64,000 nt of DNA from the NCBI GenBank assembly GCA_029851415.1, contig CM056744.1, forward strand, positions 60,041,797-60,105,796. The letters are read 5' to 3'. This document shows, piece by piece, positions 61,931 through 64,000 of this stretch. A program made the position numbers and the translations under genes. Under the pieces are notes generated by a model. The model ran no database searches, was not told the DNA's origin, and saw only the letters and a program-made list of their open reading frames with translations. This DNA is from Eretmocerus hayati (lineage: Eukaryota; Arthropoda; Insecta; Hymenoptera; Aphelinidae). Within the stretch, counting starts at the first letter, position 1. Each line of letters opens with the position of its first letter.

Positions 61931-64000
61931 TCTTGATAGAGCGAGAGTGTCGTTGTCTGTGTGTGTCACGATACAAATTTTTATCGCGAACTCTCTTGGT
62001 ATAATCGTTTCGACTTAAATACTTTCATTGTCTTATTTCTAATTCTTGATTTTCTTCCTTCCATCCGATTATGCTTGAAAGTTGATAACATGTTTGATGA
62101 ATTTCTAACAATCATGAATATGTCTACTGAAATTTTTGAAAATTATTAATTATTAACAACTAATCTTCTTAATTGTATGAATGTATGAGATTCTATGCTT
62201 CTATTCGATGCAAATGTTTTACAAAATTATAAAAGCATTGAAATGTCTGAAAAAAAATTATTAACAATAGATTGTTTATAAACAGTGTTCCTTAACTTTA
62301 TGGTTATTTATATGAGATTCTATATCTCAATTTGATAAACGAATTTTCCCCAAAAAGTTCATTTTTGTATGAACAATACCCAGAATGTTATTAATAAATT
62401 ATACAATAAACAAATAATATACATAATATAATTGTCCATAATTGAGTATTTTCAAAAGTGAGATTTGTCAAAGTCGAAATTTGGCTCAATGCTCTGAGAA
62501 AAGAGCTCGACTATTTCTATCGGTCTTTCCTCATGCGTTCCTTCGCTTCTCTGGTATACAATGGGTATACTATATATAGCTATATACTGCCATAGTTGGC
62601 TATAGCATTGAGAAATTTTTATCACTTGCAGCTGTGGGATCATTTTCCGTCAGCCGCAAGAAATACTTTTTCTTTCTTGAGATGATTTTAAGTCTCATTT
62701 CGATTCTAGTATTATAATATTTTCAGTCCGATTGTTACATGGAGTTTTGGTTCAAAAAACATGGCAAATGGTTCTCTCGAAAGATGAAATTGTGAATTTT
62801 GCACTGTGACAATTTTCAAAATTTGCTTTTTCTGGGAATTTTTGATCAAATGATCAGATAGTCCTTGGAAAGACCTTCAATTTAAGCGTTTGAACGTTAA
62901 AATCGGGTCAAACTTGACCGAGTTATGACGGTTTTTTGTGTACTCTCATTTACTCACGAGAAACTGTAATTTTCCTGGGCTTTCACTCTATTGTGGTGAT
63001 TTGAAAATTTTTGGGTAGTCGGTCGGTTTTGATTCTACTAGTATACAATATAAGAAGTATTCATACCAATTTTGAAGTTGATATCATCATAACTTCTCGA
63101 TATATAACAAAATACGCACTCATATTTAGTGCCGACGGTAAATTTTCGAATGTAGTTTGGACCATATAACATTGTGGTCTCAAAACTTTTCTATTCGATC
63201 ATGGGTTTCTGTCGTTGTTCTCACTCCAAGCTATTACATTCATCAATCTATCTTTTACAATTACTCTACGAAATTCGAATTTTCGCATACTGGCAAATTT
63301 CACATCGAAATCCTACATTTTCTCCTTTAAAATTCTGTGATCTCATTTTTGAAGCTTCTAGTGGTGTTTATAGCTATTAATACACTTGGTGGTATAGATT
63401 TGTCACAGTCATGAACGTTCACAACCGCGATTTGAGCAAAATTTATGTCGTAGTATCGACTTTTTCAGTTAAAATACGCATTTTTCAGCTACTTTTTGAT
63501 GAAAACTCATAACGTCTCAAATTCAAATTCTAGCTTCTTTGCATTCCCTTTGGCTATACAAATGATGAAAACAGTTAAATCTGGATGTTATCTACCTCAT
63601 CTAATCATGATACGCATCAATTTATGCGTTTTTGGACTCTACTTTTCAAAATTCTGGAGTTGACGTTTTTGAACGAAATGACTCGACTTTTGGTCATTTT
63701 TTCGACTCTGAGCTAGGTGTGGGGTTCAGAATGACTCTGTACGTGTTTGACTGGGTACCTGTGTGTGTAGTCAGAGTGACCTGTTGTGTTTTGTGCTGAG
63801 TTTCGGCAATCTGTGGCGCGGGTGATGTGTCTCGCGGTGAAAAGTGGTCTTGGCGTGTGTAATTCGAGTGCACTGTGGTGCAAGTTATAGCTCCGGAACA
63901 AAACGTCCGATCGAGCTGAAATTTGGAAGGGTGACTCCTTACATGATAAGGATGATGGCCGAACAAAATTTTTTGAAAAAATTTGAAAATTCGGGGGAAA
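61931..64000. other. Unassigned AT-rich stretch
   Basis: Low-complexity AT-rich DNA with short frames. The last ~300 bases (CAAGTTATAGCTCCGGAACA, then CGATCGAGCTGAAATTTGGA) read like part of a larger dispersed repeat running off the window, but no second copy lies inside it. No gene recognised. Confidence 0.35.

Overview
This window looks like repeat-rich, non-coding-dominated DNA from an animal nuclear genome, most likely an insect or other arthropod. The evidence is spliced transposon genes with GT/AG introns, a Ty3/Gypsy retrotransposon, Ginger-type DNA transposons, tRNA-derived sequences with Pol III A and B boxes, MITEs, satellite DNA and microsatellites. No bacterial-type operon, rRNA or CRISPR array is visible, and I could not recognise a single-copy host gene. 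Nearly everything that can be named is a mobile or repeated element.

Layout. 1-0.8 kb: part of a TCTGGGAT-rich repeat whose inverted relative lies at 27.8-28.6 kb. 2.0-4.6 kb: a decayed LINE (PHD-like finger ORF1 plus endonuclease, no reverse transcriptase) split by a 568-bp terminal-repeat miniature retroelement (TRIM). 5.5-14.0 kb: a dense run of fold-back elements and long palindromes. Two of the palindromes carry a tRNA-like Pol III head in each arm, and one contains a clean hAT-type MITE. 14.3-20.2 kb: a 5.9-kb satellite array with alternating ~268 and ~400 bp periods, flanked by halves of one fold-back family. 23.9-26.9 kb: diverged satellite units in the opposite orientation, interrupted by a 1.4-kb element with 354-bp inverted arms. 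28.7-34.7 kb: two nearly identical Ginger transposons in inverted orientation. The left copy has an apparently intact six-exon, 655-aa transposase gene. The right copy is truncated, has lost a splice donor and carries a ~208-bp palindromic insertion.

35.3-45.3 kb: a ~9.9-kb Ty3/Gypsy element on the minus strand. Its gag has one in-frame TAG. A GGGAAAC slippery heptamer is placed correctly for -1 gag-pol frameshifting. The 1265-aa pol is intact. A long open 638-codon coiled-coil ORF sits where env would be. The upstream (right-hand) LTR is cut down to ~119 bp at a (TA)n tract. 46.1-49.5 kb: more palindromes and a MITE. 51.3 kb: a tRNA-like cloverleaf. 53.1-54.5 kb: decayed ~110-bp and ~188-bp tandem repeats. 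56.0-58.4 kb: a second, unrelated Ginger element with 4-bp TATA target duplications, broken by an (AAT)n-associated frameshift and a second frameshift. 59.75-60.1 kb: another palindromic MITE. The remaining stretches show nothing I can name.

The most notable items are the extra coiled-coil ORF in the Gypsy element, the composite palindromic Ginger unit with matching outer target duplications, and the recurrent palindromes with tRNA-like promoters in both arms, which would give hairpin RNA if transcribed through. All family names rest on motifs read directly from the sequence. No database search was run.
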